DNA of 64,000 nucleotides from an uncultured Dorea sp. (GTDB taxonomy: Bacteria; Bacillota; Clostridia; Lachnospirales; Lachnospiraceae), in contig CAJTOH010000019.1 of NCBI GenBank assembly GCA_910577685.1, positions 11,747 to 75,746 of the forward strand. The letters are read 5' to 3'. Position numbers and translations under genes: made by a program. Each line of letters starts with the position of its first letter. Positions within the stretch are counted from its first letter, which is position 1. Positions 8,150 to 15,864 of the stretch are shown here, piece by piece. The notes below the pieces were generated by a model. It was not told the DNA's origin. It ran no database searches and was given only the letters and a program-made list of their open reading frames with translations.

Positions 8150-10222
8150 TTAAAACCTCACTTCCACCTTGAACAGGTCCGCCTCCGTCTCAATCTTAAA
8201 CTTCCCTTTCTGCAGTTCCACGAAACTCTTCACAATCGCAAGCCCAAGCCCCGATCCCTCCGTATTCCTTGAAGTATCCCCGCGCACGAACCGCTCCGTT
8301 ATCTCCTCCGTGTTAAAATTAAGCTCCGCCGCCGAAACATTCTTCATCCTGATAACAGTTTCATTATCCTCTCTGGTAATTTCAATATAGGCCCGCGTAT
8401 GAGGCATAGCATATTTAATAATATTGACCAAGAGATTCTCGAATACCCTGTATGTCTTCTGGCTGTCAAGATGCGCTACCACCTTCTCTTCCGGATAACT
8501 GCACCGGAAATCCAGATCCGCCTGTGCGATCTTATCCTCCAGTTCAAGCTTCACCTGCTTAAACAGGTTCACCACATCCACATCCACCATATTCAGCGTT
8601 ACATTCTTACTGCTGGCCTTGCTGACCTCGAACAGATCCTCGATCAGAACCTTGAGGCGCAGGGATTTGCGTTCAAGCACCGCAATATAACCCCTGCGCT
8701 TCTCCTCGTCCTTCTCATCCTTCAGCAGGTTCACATACGTAATAATCGCCGTCAGCGGCGTCTTCAGATCATGGGAGACATTGGTGATCAGTTCCGTCTT
8801 CATGCGCTGGCTCTTAACCTCCTCGTCCACAGCCTTCTTAAACCCTGCCTGAATCTTCTGAAGCTCCTGCTTGAACGGACTGAAAAGCCCCAGATCCTCC
8901 GTAATCTCAACGTCCAGATTCCCCTGCGCAATCTCGCCGGTAGCCTTAAACAAAACCCTGTATTTGTCCTGCAGCTCAATAAAATATTTCCGCAGCAGAC
9001 AGAACAGCATTACCGAATAGGCTCCCAGCATGACCAGCCTTCCGTACCACATGGAAGTGATTAACGCCAATATGATAAAATTAACCGCCGTAATCTTGAA
9101 GATCGTAGAATTATTCTTCTCGCTCAGATCGATCCGATCTATAAAACAGTAACATTGATGAACCCATCCCTTTATCTTTCCCTTAACTAATCCCCATACT
9201 CTCCGGATATGCTTCCAATACCGGACGCACAATGTCCGTTCTTTTAAATATGTTGAAACTCCCAATGTATACACCTGCCTTATGCACGTTGCCGCCCAGA
9301 ATGTAAGGGCAAATATAACGGTCCATATAAGGAAATCCGTAAAGTCGGAAGTCCCCATTCCCCTGTTCACAATCCACCACAGATTATTGTCAAGAATCCC
9401 CAGCACAAGTAAAAATACAATCAATACAACCTCAAAAGGGGTCCGCAGAATTATCAGATCCTCCTGACGCCATACAGGAAGCGCCGGGAGCAGCCATGCA
9501 AGCGCCGCTACCACCAGTACCATGATAGCCAGAAAAGATACCATAGAATCTGTCGTATAATATCCGGCATAGCCGTAACTATCCAAATACGCGCGCAGAT
9601 TCTCCTCCGTCATCGCAAAGACATATGTCCTGTTCTTCGGCTTCTTCAGATTAATCGTCTCCCACTCCTCTGTCTCCGCATTATAGCTTTCGATTCCCCA
9701 GTCCGAAATATCATACTCATTGATAACTTCCCGGAAAGCGACGCTCTGCTCCGCCTTATACTCCCCTTCCTTGATCCGTACGTCAATGCCGCCGTATTCA
9801 TCATAGGTAATCACCAGCCCAAACGCAAAGGATGAAAGATTACTCTCCGACACGGCCTGTTCGGAGTCGGCCGTACTCTTCGCGACGTCCTTCCCGTCTT
9901 CATCCTTCACACGGTAGTCCAGAAAAGGGTAAATCCTCTCATAAGCAGAAAACTTGCCGCCGTTCTCCCGCAGAATTTCCTTAACCTCGTCCGTGTTTTT
10001 ATCTTCTCCGTTCTCCTGATTGTATAGAATGTATCCCGCATCCAAGAATGTCCTTAAGAAATCCTCTGACACGATCTCGGCCCGCTCCGCGTCCTCCTCC
10101 ACCGTCTCCGAACTGACATACCAGTTCCAGTACTGGTTTATCATACATAATGACGGTATCACAACAGACATAATAACCAAAATGACCGTAAGCTTACGGC
10201 TGTTTTTCAATTTTGTACCCAA
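8150..10222 (-). CDS. Large multi-pass sensor histidine kinase
   Basis: A 690-residue kinase with an N-terminal membrane helix (about residues 11-28), a 200-residue extracytoplasmic domain, then about five membrane helices between residues 230 and 420. A HAMP-like linker (ATGEIAQGNLDVEITED) and the kinase core follow. The phosphoacceptor is His484 in NVSHDLKTPLTAI; the ATPase shows FENLLVNIIKYAM and TEGSGLGLAIVKSFVELQKG. The start is TTG at 10222 and overlaps the regulator gene by 29 bp. A later start is possible. It belongs to the DedA-acyltransferase-regulator-kinase operon. Confidence 0.92.
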   Translation of the reverse strand: MGTKLKNSRKLTVILVIMSVVIPSLCMINQYWNWYVSSETVEEDAERAEIVSEDFLRTFLDAGYILYNQENGEDKNTDEVKEILRENGGKFSAYERIYPFLDYRVKDEDGKDVAKSTADSEQAVSESNLSSFAFGLVITYDEYGGIDVRIKEGEYKAEQSVAFREVINEYDISDWGIESYNAETEEWETINLKKPKNRTYVFAMTEENLRAYLDSYGYAGYYTTDSMVSFLAIMVLVVAALAWLLPALPVWRQEDLIILRTPFEVVLIVFLLVLGILDNNLWWIVNRGMGTSDFTDFLIWTVIFALTFWAATCIRQVYTLGVSTYLKERTLCVRYWKHIRRVWGLVKGKIKGWVHQCYCFIDRIDLSEKNNSTIFKITAVNFIILALITSMWYGRLVMLGAYSVMLFCLLRKYFIELQDKYRVLFKATGEIAQGNLDVEITEDLGLFSPFKQELQKIQAGFKKAVDEEVKSQRMKTELITNVSHDLKTPLTAIITYVNLLKDEKDEEKRRGYIAVLERKSLRLKVLIEDLFEVSKASSKNVTLNMVDVDVVNLFKQVKLELEDKIAQADLDFRCSYPEEKVVAHLDSQKTYRVFENLLVNIIKYAMPHTRAYIEITREDNETVIRMKNVSAAELNFNTEEITERFVRGDTSRNTEGSGLGLAIVKSFVELQKGKFKIETEADLFKVEVRF

Positions 10223-10910
10223 CGCCCCACACCACCTTTAAATATTTTGGATCTTTCGGATTAATTTCAATCTTCTCACGGATATTCCTCACATGAACCA
10301 TAATAGTATCCGTATTGACCGCCCGTTCATTCCAAACCCTCTCATAGATCTCCTCCGCCGAGAACACCCTGCCCGGGTTCTTCATCAGCAGCAGAAGGAT
10401 CTTATATTCAATCGGGGTCAGTTTCACAGGCTCCCCGTCGACGAACGCCTCCACAGAGTCCTCATTGATTTCCAGTCCCCCGATTGCATGGACGTTCTCC
10501 CCCTTATCCCTGCCTCCCAGCTTCTCTAAAAACTTCCGGTATCTGCGCATCTGGGAATTCACCCGGGCCAGCAGTTCCATCGGGGTAAACGGTTTGGTCA
10601 CATAGTCGTCCGCCCCCATATTGAGCCCTAAGATCTTATCTACCTCCTCGGATTTTGCCGACAGGAAGATGACCGGGAAGTCGTGTTTCTCCCTGAGCTT
10701 AATCGTCATCTGGATCCCGTCCATCCTCGGCATCATTACGTCTACGATTGCCAGATGAATCTCCTCCCGCTCAATAACCTCAAGCCCCTCGATCCCGTCC
10801 GCCGCCTGGAATACCTCGTATCCCTGACTCCTTAAGTAGATCTCTACGCCCTCGCGTATCTCTTTGTCGTCCTCTACAATTAACACATGGTTGATCTGCT
10901 TACTCTCCAT
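10194..10910 (-). CDS. OmpR/VanR-type response regulator
   Basis: A 238-residue regulator. The receiver domain has acidic EDD near the N-terminus, the phosphoacceptor Asp in AIVDVMMPRMDGI, and Lys in YVTKPFTPMELLARV. The winged-helix domain shows LTPIEYKILLLLMKNPG, VNTDTIMVHVRNIREKI and WGVGYKIE. It overlaps the downstream kinase, so the pair is translationally coupled. It lies 49 bp after the DUF374 gene and is probably in one operon with it and DedA. Confidence 0.95.
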   Translation of the reverse strand: MESKQINHVLIVEDDKEIREGVEIYLRSQGYEVFQAADGIEGLEVIEREEIHLAIVDVMMPRMDGIQMTIKLREKHDFPVIFLSAKSEEVDKILGLNMGADDYVTKPFTPMELLARVNSQMRRYRKFLEKLGGRDKGENVHAIGGLEINEDSVEAFVDGEPVKLTPIEYKILLLLMKNPGRVFSAEEIYERVWNERAVNTDTIMVHVRNIREKIEINPKDPKYLKVVWGVGYKIEKQP

Positions 10911-10959
10911 TGCTGTCCGATTCCTTTCTATGCCTTAAATAATTATGTACGCCTTATGT

Positions 10960-11655
10960 TCACATCATCTGCCTCTGCCCTGCGATCCCCGTCGATATCT
11001 CTTCAAGGATGGTTCCGCGTTGTGTCAGCAGATTATCTCTTGACATTATACTACAATTCTTTTCATCTTGGTATAGGCGAATCCGCGGCGGATACTGGCA
11101 CGCCGCCACGCCGTAATTGTCGAACCTCACCGTTATCTTTGAAAACGGGAGCGGTATATGGCAGTGATCCCACTGCCCGGACAGGGAAACCGCCCTCGAA
11201 TAGGACACCGTAACCCCCACCAGGTCTATCCCGCTCTTCTCCGACAGAAAATACGTCAGTTTCTTCGGAATATGCCTCGGGCCGAACGGGCCGTCCATTG
11301 CAAGCGCAACGCTTCGCTTCTTATCCTTCAAAGAATCCAGAATCTCTTTAAGCGTACCGGCATTCAGGAATCCATACCCAATTCCGACGGCGTCGCCTCC
11401 GCACCGTTTTAAAAGATAACGGAAATACTGCCCCTGTTCGTCCGGCGTGACCAGAACCGACATATCCCCATCCCCCGAAAGCACCCGAAGCGCCAGATTC
11501 ATGGCAAAACTGTCCTCATGCCAGAATCCCACCACATTATGGCCGGTATAACATTCCGGCTGCCGCACCTCAATCCGTACCGTCTTTTCCAATAATTTCA
11601 AATATCCGTAAGAAAGCCTCTGCCAAATCTTCATTCTCCTTGTCCTTTCTTCCAT
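10960..11655 (-). CDS. DUF374 / lysophospholipid acyltransferase-like protein
   Basis: The 231-residue protein matches the DUF374 pattern: VVGFWHEDSFAMNL with a possible catalytic His-x4-Asp-like site near the N-terminus, then VALAMDGPFGPRHIPKKLTYFLS, the DGPxGPxR hallmark. Members of this family resemble lipid acyltransferases and are thought to act on membrane or envelope lipids; the substrate here is unknown. A second ATG at 11634 is an alternative start. The gene sits between DedA and a two-component pair, which points to an envelope function. Confidence 0.82.
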   Translation of the reverse strand: MEERTRRMKIWQRLSYGYLKLLEKTVRIEVRQPECYTGHNVVGFWHEDSFAMNLALRVLSGDGDMSVLVTPDEQGQYFRYLLKRCGGDAVGIGYGFLNAGTLKEILDSLKDKKRSVALAMDGPFGPRHIPKKLTYFLSEKSGIDLVGVTVSYSRAVSLSGQWDHCHIPLPFSKITVRFDNYGVAACQYPPRIRLYQDEKNCSIMSRDNLLTQRGTILEEISTGIAGQRQMM

Positions 11656-11692
11656 CGCTCATCCCTCCGAATCTATTAAAAATATCAATCAT

Positions 11693-12205
11693 CTACGCGA
11701 ACACCTTCCAGACCGCATCTCCCATAAAGTACCCTGCCCCGATAAAAACAGTGTTCCAAATCAGGACTCCTAAAGCGGAGCTGATCGTATATCTGCCGAA
11801 CTCCATCGAGATCATCCCCGCCGGAATCGAGATCAGCGTCCGCATCATCGGCACTAGCTTCCCGATAAATACCGCCAAAGCCCCTCTTTTCTGCAGGGCT
11901 TCCAGATTCTTCTCGATCAACCCTTTCTGCTTAGGGAACTTCTTAATATAAAACCGGAAAAAAGCGTCGCCTCCAAGCCGTCCGAGGAAATACAGGATCC
12001 AGCTTCCCAGCAGCCCCGCCGCCACCGATATGAGCATGACCGCCGGAAAACTGATCGCGCCTTTCGACGCCCAGATCCCCGCCAACGGCATGATCACTCC
12101 CGCCGGAAATCCGGGAAGATTCATATATTCCAATAAAACAATCACGAATACGAATATAGCCCCATATTGGGTAAAATACTGTGTAAGCGCCTGAACTGAC
12201 ATCAC
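11693..12205 (-). CDS. DedA family membrane protein
   Basis: A 170-residue integral membrane protein with the DedA/SNARE-associated fold: FVIVLLEYMNLPGFPAGVIMPLAG, then GLLGSWILYFLGRLGGDAFFRF and GKLVPMMRTLISIPAGMISM with the conserved Arg (MMRTLISIPAG), which is the family mark. DedA proteins include flippases of undecaprenyl phosphate and other lipids. It heads a probable four-gene operon with the DUF374 acyltransferase, a response regulator and a kinase. The start has GGAGGAG about 10 bases upstream. Confidence 0.92.
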   Translation of the reverse strand: MMSVQALTQYFTQYGAIFVFVIVLLEYMNLPGFPAGVIMPLAGIWASKGAISFPAVMLISVAAGLLGSWILYFLGRLGGDAFFRFYIKKFPKQKGLIEKNLEALQKRGALAVFIGKLVPMMRTLISIPAGMISMEFGRYTISSALGVLIWNTVFIGAGYFMGDAVWKVFA

Positions 12206-12285
12206 CGTCTCCTCCTTTGTTTCTTAAGTACCCTCTTGATGTTATACATCATACCCAAAAAATCTTAAGATGGATGATATGAAAA

Positions 12286-12307
12286 TCTAAAGATATTCTA
12301 AAGATAT
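12286..12307 (-). promoter_or_regulatory. Candidate regulator operator: tandem 11-bp repeat ATATCTTTAGA
   Basis: The minus strand carries ATATCTTTAGA twice in direct succession, an exact 11-bp tandem repeat. It lies about 80 bp before the DedA start, with a TATGAT -10-like hexamer near 12253-12248. One-turn direct repeats upstream of a weak -35 are typical for OmpR/PhoB-family regulators. The regulator of the same operon (10194-10910) is the natural candidate, by inference. Confidence 0.5.
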
Positions 12308-12313
12308 CATGAA

Positions 12314-12353
12314 GGGATACCATGGAAATAAAAAAGTATTTCCATGGTATCCC
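12314..12353. repeat. Perfect 17-bp inverted repeat hairpin without a T-tract
   Basis: GGGATACCATGGAAATA at 12314-12330 pairs perfectly with its complement at 12337-12353 across a 6-base A-rich loop. It lies 24 bp after the acetyltransferase stop, where a terminator is expected, but neither strand has a T-run after the stem. It may be an unusual terminator, a transcript-end stabiliser or a binding site. Confidence 0.75.
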
Positions 12354-12377
12354 TCAGATAAGAAACGAATCTATAAT

Positions 12378-13376
12378 TCACACAGTTTCATTTAAATAAA
12401 TTCCGGACAGAGGAATCAATTTCTCAAACTCTCCCTTCATCCTGCCGGACATAAAGACGCCCTCCTCCGAACAGGCCTCGTCCACAGTCTTTGCACCGAA
12501 AATCAGACTTGCAAGCGCCGCTATGCTAATCGTGCCTTCGGAGTTCTCCCTCTTCCCGTCCATCAGCATTACGCCGGAAAATTCCGTCCCGGTCAGAGTT
12601 AAGCACCGGTTATTCTCCTCCACCAGAGGATCCGTTACACAGAAACACACGCCTGCAAGCGACCTAAGCCTAAGCGACATCAGCATCCGCCGGACGTCAA
12701 TGATCCTGACCATGATCTTCCCGCCTTCTCCGTCCTCTCCCGGAAAATATCCCCGGCAGTCCACAATCTTTCCGTCCCGGCGGTAGATCTTAAGCTTCCC
12801 CCCGTCGCTTTCGTATTCCTTCATAAGCCTCCTGTAATAAGCCTCGTCCCGGACAGTAAAGACCTGATACCGCTCGGCCAGACACCGGTTGGCCGCCTCT
12901 GCAAGCCTGCCTGAATCCGTCTCGTTTGCATCCGTAATCACAATCCCCGGTATCTCCTCATCCTCCTTCCGGTAGAACTTCCCGGCCTGCTCATACACAG
13001 TCCTGAAATCAAAAGGCAGGTAGATACTCTCCGAAGCCGGCATAAGGAACGTGAACGACTCCCCCGCCTGATACATATCCCTAATAGCCCTCTTCAAAAG
13101 AGACGCCATATATCCACGTTTACGGAACTCCTTTTTGGTAGCCACCGCAACGATATAATCCGCATCCTTAACGCTTCCGTTCACACACAGGCGGTACGGA
13201 TTCAGATGGACCATGGAACAGATCCCACCCTCTTCTTCCACCGCATAAATCTGGTTATCTTTGGTCTTCTCCGTATAGTAATAATCCACGAAAGAAGGGC
13301 TGTCCTCTGAAAATACCTCCTCATACAGCCGCCTGCTGTCCTGATGCTCCGATACTTTTAGTTTTCTGATCTCCAT
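12378..13376 (-). CDS. GNAT family N-acetyltransferase (Eis-like, with SCP2-like C-terminus)
   Basis: A 332-residue protein. The N-terminal GNAT domain includes VAVATKKEFRKRGYMASLLKRAI, the acetyl-CoA loop R-x-x-G-x-x. A second acetyltransferase-like half follows, and the last 100 residues resemble the sterol-carrier-like domain of Eis proteins (MVRIIDVRRMLMSLR, CFCVTDPLVEENNRCLTLT, GTISIAALASLIFGAKTVDEA). Such enzymes acetylate amines, sometimes aminoglycosides, but the substrate here cannot be read. It lies 7 bp after ispF on the same strand. Confidence 0.82.
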   Translation of the reverse strand: MEIRKLKVSEHQDSRRLYEEVFSEDSPSFVDYYYTEKTKDNQIYAVEEEGGICSMVHLNPYRLCVNGSVKDADYIVAVATKKEFRKRGYMASLLKRAIRDMYQAGESFTFLMPASESIYLPFDFRTVYEQAGKFYRKEDEEIPGIVITDANETDSGRLAEAANRCLAERYQVFTVRDEAYYRRLMKEYESDGGKLKIYRRDGKIVDCRGYFPGEDGEGGKIMVRIIDVRRMLMSLRLRSLAGVCFCVTDPLVEENNRCLTLTGTEFSGVMLMDGKRENSEGTISIAALASLIFGAKTVDEACSEEGVFMSGRMKGEFEKLIPLSGIYLNETV

Positions 13377-13383
13377 TGTCTTC

Positions 13384-13935
13384 CTACGCTCCCGTATGCG
13401 GGCATCCTTTGCATCCCGCGCATCTTTCTTCCTCCGGTCCCACCCTGTAACTGCAGTTCTCGATCCGATCCAGACAAACGGCTGCCTGCGCCGAAATCCC
13501 CTCGCCGCTTCCCGTAAATCCCAGACCTTCCTCCGTCGTCGCCTTGATATTCACCTGACTTGCCTCCAGATGCAGCGTATCGGCTATATTTGACCGCATC
13601 TGCTCAATATAGGGCGCCATCTTCGGTCTCTGGGCAATGATCGTCGCGTCAATATTCCCGATCACATACAGTTCTTTCTCTATAAGCTCTCCCACCCGGG
13701 AAAGCAGCCGCATACTGGAAATCCCTTTATACTCCGGATCCGTATCCGGGAAATGTCTCCCTATATCCCCAAGGGCGGCCGCCCCCAGCAGCGCGTCCAT
13801 AACCGCATGCAGCAATACGTCCGCATCCGAGTGTCCCAAAAGCCCCTTCTCATACGGTATCTTCACACCGCCCAGTATCAAATCCCTGCCGTCAACCAGA
13901 CGGTGGACGTCATATCCCATTCCAACTCTCATCAT
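13384..13935 (-). CDS. ispF: 2-C-methyl-D-erythritol 2,4-cyclodiphosphate synthase with Cys-rich tail
   Basis: Step five of the MEP isoprenoid pathway, forming the cyclic diphosphate. The metal ligands are visible: GYDVHRL (Asp9, His11) and HSDADVLLHAVMDALLGAAALGDIG (His43). GLGFTGSGEGISAQAAV is the conserved C-terminal stretch. At 183 residues it is about 25 longer than usual. The extra tail contains CSYRVGPEEERCAGCKGCPHTGA in two parts, including a CxxCxxC motif suited to metal binding. Overlap by ATGA with the upstream small membrane-protein gene indicates coupling. ispD is not adjacent. Confidence 0.95.
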   Translation of the reverse strand: MMRVGMGYDVHRLVDGRDLILGGVKIPYEKGLLGHSDADVLLHAVMDALLGAAALGDIGRHFPDTDPEYKGISSMRLLSRVGELIEKELYVIGNIDATIIAQRPKMAPYIEQMRSNIADTLHLEASQVNIKATTEEGLGFTGSGEGISAQAAVCLDRIENCSYRVGPEEERCAGCKGCPHTGA

Positions 13936-14198
13936 TCATTCCCCTTTCTGTCAATATCTTTTTCTTCCTTACCTTCGTCCTTTGGCTCTTCCCAAAGCTC
14001 TTCATAGTCGCGCCTGATATATCTTCTCAACGCCAGAAAACACCACGCGCCGCCCACCGCCATAAATAGTACGCCGAACAACAGGTATACCAGATAATTT
14101 TCAGGTTTCTCTGCAATCACGTCCCTTGCAAGCCCGAAACCCACATATGCCAGATATCCTCCCGCAATGATCCTTATTGTCAGCCTTCCTTTGGTCAT
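13932..14198 (-). CDS. Small membrane protein of unknown function
   Basis: An 88-residue protein with two predicted membrane segments (IIAGGYLAYVGFGLARDVI and YLVYLLFGVLFMAVGGAWCFLAL) and a highly charged cytoplasmic tail (DYEELWEEPKDEGKEEKDI). No family is recognised. It overlaps ispF by four bases and is the first gene of that short operon. Confidence 0.7.
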   Translation of the reverse strand: MTKGRLTIRIIAGGYLAYVGFGLARDVIAEKPENYLVYLLFGVLFMAVGGAWCFLALRRYIRRDYEELWEEPKDEGKEEKDIDRKGNE

Positions 14199-14283
14199 AG
14201 ATTTTATTTCCTCCTTTATCCTGCGGTTCCCCTCAACCCCATTCTATGTACTTTCTTCTAGTCTACATGATTCTTTCCAATAT

Positions 14284-14353
14284 TTCAAATATTATTACAA
14301 TTTCGATTAATTCGAATATTATTATTTACTTTTTCGAAATCAAATGTTATACT
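14284..14353 (+). promoter_or_regulatory. Promoter with TTCRAA operator repeats in front of the XRE gene
   Basis: A -35-like TTTACT (14325-14330) and TATACT (14348-14353) are spaced by 17 bp. Overlapping and upstream are TTCAAATATTATTA (14284-14297) and TTCGAATATTATTA (14311-14324), near-identical 14-mers, plus TTTCGAAA at 14332-14339 and an inverted TTCGA-TTAAT-TCGAA at 14302-14316. Such arrays over a promoter are typical for autoregulating XRE repressors; the link is inferred. Confidence 0.6.
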
Positions 14354-14392
14354 TTTAAAGATCATACTTACAAAAAGTGAGGAGGTGAAATA

Positions 14393-14818
14393 ATGAGTCT
14401 AACTTTTGGCGAAAAAATCAAAGATGCCAGAAAATCAAAAAATCTCACGCAGAAACAGCTTGCCGAAAAAATCGGCGCAAAACACAATTCCGTCAGTGAT
14501 TGGGAGAATGATAAGAACAGGCCTGACGCCGCTACCATAGAAATACTCTGCAGGGTGCTCGACATCACGCCTAATTATCTCTTGGATACCTCTCCCGGCG
14601 AATACACGCCTGCGGAAAAGACGATCATCGAAAAATATCGTTTTATTTCCGAATATTCCCCCGAGGGTACGGCAACCGTAGGCTATATACTGGACCGGGA
14701 ATACCAGATTGCCAAAGACAGGAAACAGCAGGCAGTCCTTATGCCTTCCCTGCCTAAGGAAGATATCGCCGCAATTGAACGCGCCATGAAAAAAATTGAC
14801 ATCAAAAAGGCAAGGTAA
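14393..14818 (+). CDS. XRE-family transcriptional regulator
   Basis: A 141-residue DNA-binding protein. Residues 5-60 form a Cro/C1-type helix-turn-helix (FGEKIKDARKSKNLTQKQ, then LAEKIGAKHNSVSDWENDKN). The C-terminal 75 residues are a helical region that may mediate oligomerisation or contact the partner. GGAGGTG precedes ATG by 5 bases. It is one of few plus-strand genes here, lies over a repeat-rich promoter and is followed after 30 bp by an ImmA/IrrE-like gene. That arrangement mirrors ImmR/ImmA repressor and anti-repressor pairs of mobile elements and stress regulons. Confidence 0.9.
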   Translation: MSLTFGEKIKDARKSKNLTQKQLAEKIGAKHNSVSDWENDKNRPDAATIEILCRVLDITPNYLLDTSPGEYTPAEKTIIEKYRFISEYSPEGTATVGYILDREYQIAKDRKQQAVLMPSLPKEDIAAIERAMKKIDIKKAR

Positions 14819-14848
14819 CATATATCATTTCATACAGACGGAGCTATT

Positions 14849-15469
14849 ATGCGTTTTTTCAAAAGAGAAAAGATATCAAACGAAGAGCGCAGATATATTA
14901 GATTTGCGGCTTACGACGCTCTGCTGGAATTTAATGAACACAGCCTTCCCGTCTTTTCCGACGATTTCTGCCGGATCGTGAATTCGTCGATTTTTATATT
15001 TCCGATGCAGTTTATCGCAAGAAAAGAAGGGCTTTCGGAAAATTATTTTTCCAACGTAGGAAGCGGCATGGCAATGTATGTTGATACTACCGGACACTAT
15101 ATCGTCCTGTACGACGAAGAACTCCCTTTGTCCGACATACGATGGACGATTGCCAGACTCGTCTATCTGATCAAGTCCGGCAGGCTTGAGGAGAACCCTA
15201 ATGTGTTCCATTTCTCAGATGATTGCGCCGATTCGGACAAATGCGACGAGTTCGCATATCATTTTACCTGTCCGGATCCCATTCTCAATGAATGTAATAT
15301 CAGCAGCGCGTCCGATATCATCAAATACTGTGAGATTCCTTTTTCTTTTGCAAATGTAAAAAGCAGGTTACTGAAAACATCAAAGAATATTTCCTCGATA
15401 CCTATTATCGAAAAAGCTTTGGAAAATAATTTCAGATCATACATAGACCAAAAAAACTTCTCAATGTAA
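14849..15469 (+). CDS. ImmA/IrrE-like protein with degenerate metallopeptidase site
   Basis: A 206-residue protein whose central part follows the ImmA/IrrE layout: HYIVLYDEELPLSDIRWTIA at 83-102, then where HELGH should stand it reads RLVYL (103-107), and CDEFAYHFTCPDPIL (132-146) corresponds to the helix that normally carries the third ligand Glu and ends in xxLxP. All catalytic residues of the HExxH motif are therefore missing. The family call rests on this pattern and on pairing with an XRE regulator. A regulatory pseudo-enzyme or a decaying gene are both possible. Local AT content looks higher than in the neighbours. Confidence 0.65.
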   Translation: MRFFKREKISNEERRYIRFAAYDALLEFNEHSLPVFSDDFCRIVNSSIFIFPMQFIARKEGLSENYFSNVGSGMAMYVDTTGHYIVLYDEELPLSDIRWTIARLVYLIKSGRLEENPNVFHFSDDCADSDKCDEFAYHFTCPDPILNECNISSASDIIKYCEIPFSFANVKSRLLKTSKNISSIPIIEKALENNFRSYIDQKNFSM

Positions 15470-15526
15470 GGTGCGAAAATATTTCCGGATGAGGAGGAAA
15501 AGAAAAAGGTAGAATTTATGTACAAA

Positions 15527-15576
15527 ACGGCTGCCAAAAGACGGGACTTTACCCTCTCCTGACAGCCGCTTTTTTA
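15527..15576 (+). terminator. Probable terminator after the ImmA/IrrE-like gene
   Basis: ACGGCTG pairs with CAGCCG at 15563-15568 across a long loop of about 29 bases, and is followed by a run of T to 15576. The long loop is unusual for an intrinsic terminator. Confidence 0.6.
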
Positions 15577-15600
15577 TGCCGGATCATTCATTTTGCAATA

Positions 15601-15628
15601 AAAAAGATCCGTTAAAACGGATCTTTTT
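15601..15628 (-). terminator. Terminator of the tRNA operon (symmetrical)
   Basis: AAAAAGATCCGT and ACGGATCTTTTT form a 12-bp stem with loop TAAA. In the minus direction it directly follows tRNA-Met; its symmetry would also let it work on the plus strand. Confidence 0.9.
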
Positions 15629-15631
15629 AAG

Positions 15632-15705
15632 TAGCGGGAACTGGATTTGAACCAGCGACACCACGGGTATGAACCGTGTGCTCTAGCCAACTGAGCTATC
15701 CCGCC
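15632..15705 (-). tRNA. tRNA-Met (CAT anticodon)
   Basis: A full cloverleaf of 74 bases. The acceptor GGCGGGA pairs with TCCCGCT (one G-T pair), the D arm is TAGCTCAGTTGGCTAGAGCA, the anticodon stem CACGG/CCGTG encloses TTCATAC with anticodon CAT, and the T arm is CTGGTTCAAATCCAG. The discriminator is A and CCA is not encoded. The first acceptor pair is G-T, not the mismatch of typical initiator tRNA, so an elongator or tRNA-Ile2 precursor is more likely. It is 49 bp downstream of tRNA-Val. Confidence 0.93.
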
Positions 15706-15754
15706 GGATGTGACTCGACTTTCATCGAATCACCTACAACATTCTCTGTTGTAA

Positions 15755-15827
15755 TGGGACCTATAGGGCTCGAACCTATGACCCTCTGCTTGTAAGGCAG
15801 ATGCTCTCCCAGCTGAGCTAAGATCCC
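15755..15827 (-). tRNA. tRNA-Val (TAC anticodon)
   Basis: A full cloverleaf of 73 bases. GGGATCT pairs with AGGTCCC, the D arm is TAGCTCAGCTGGGAGAGCA, the anticodon stem TCTGC/GCAGA encloses CTTACAA with anticodon TAC, and the T arm is ATAGGTTCGAGCCCTAT. CCA is not encoded. It is the promoter-proximal tRNA of a two-tRNA unit. Confidence 0.95.
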
Positions 15828-15864
15828 TTTTCTTTACAAGTTGTTATCTCGAACCTGCTCCGCT

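Noticed and set aside
15518..15562. Mini open frame (14 codons) inside the terminator after the ImmA/IrrE-like gene, as a leader peptide
   Set aside because: No downstream gene on the plus strand could be attenuated; the Shine-Dalgarno match is weak.
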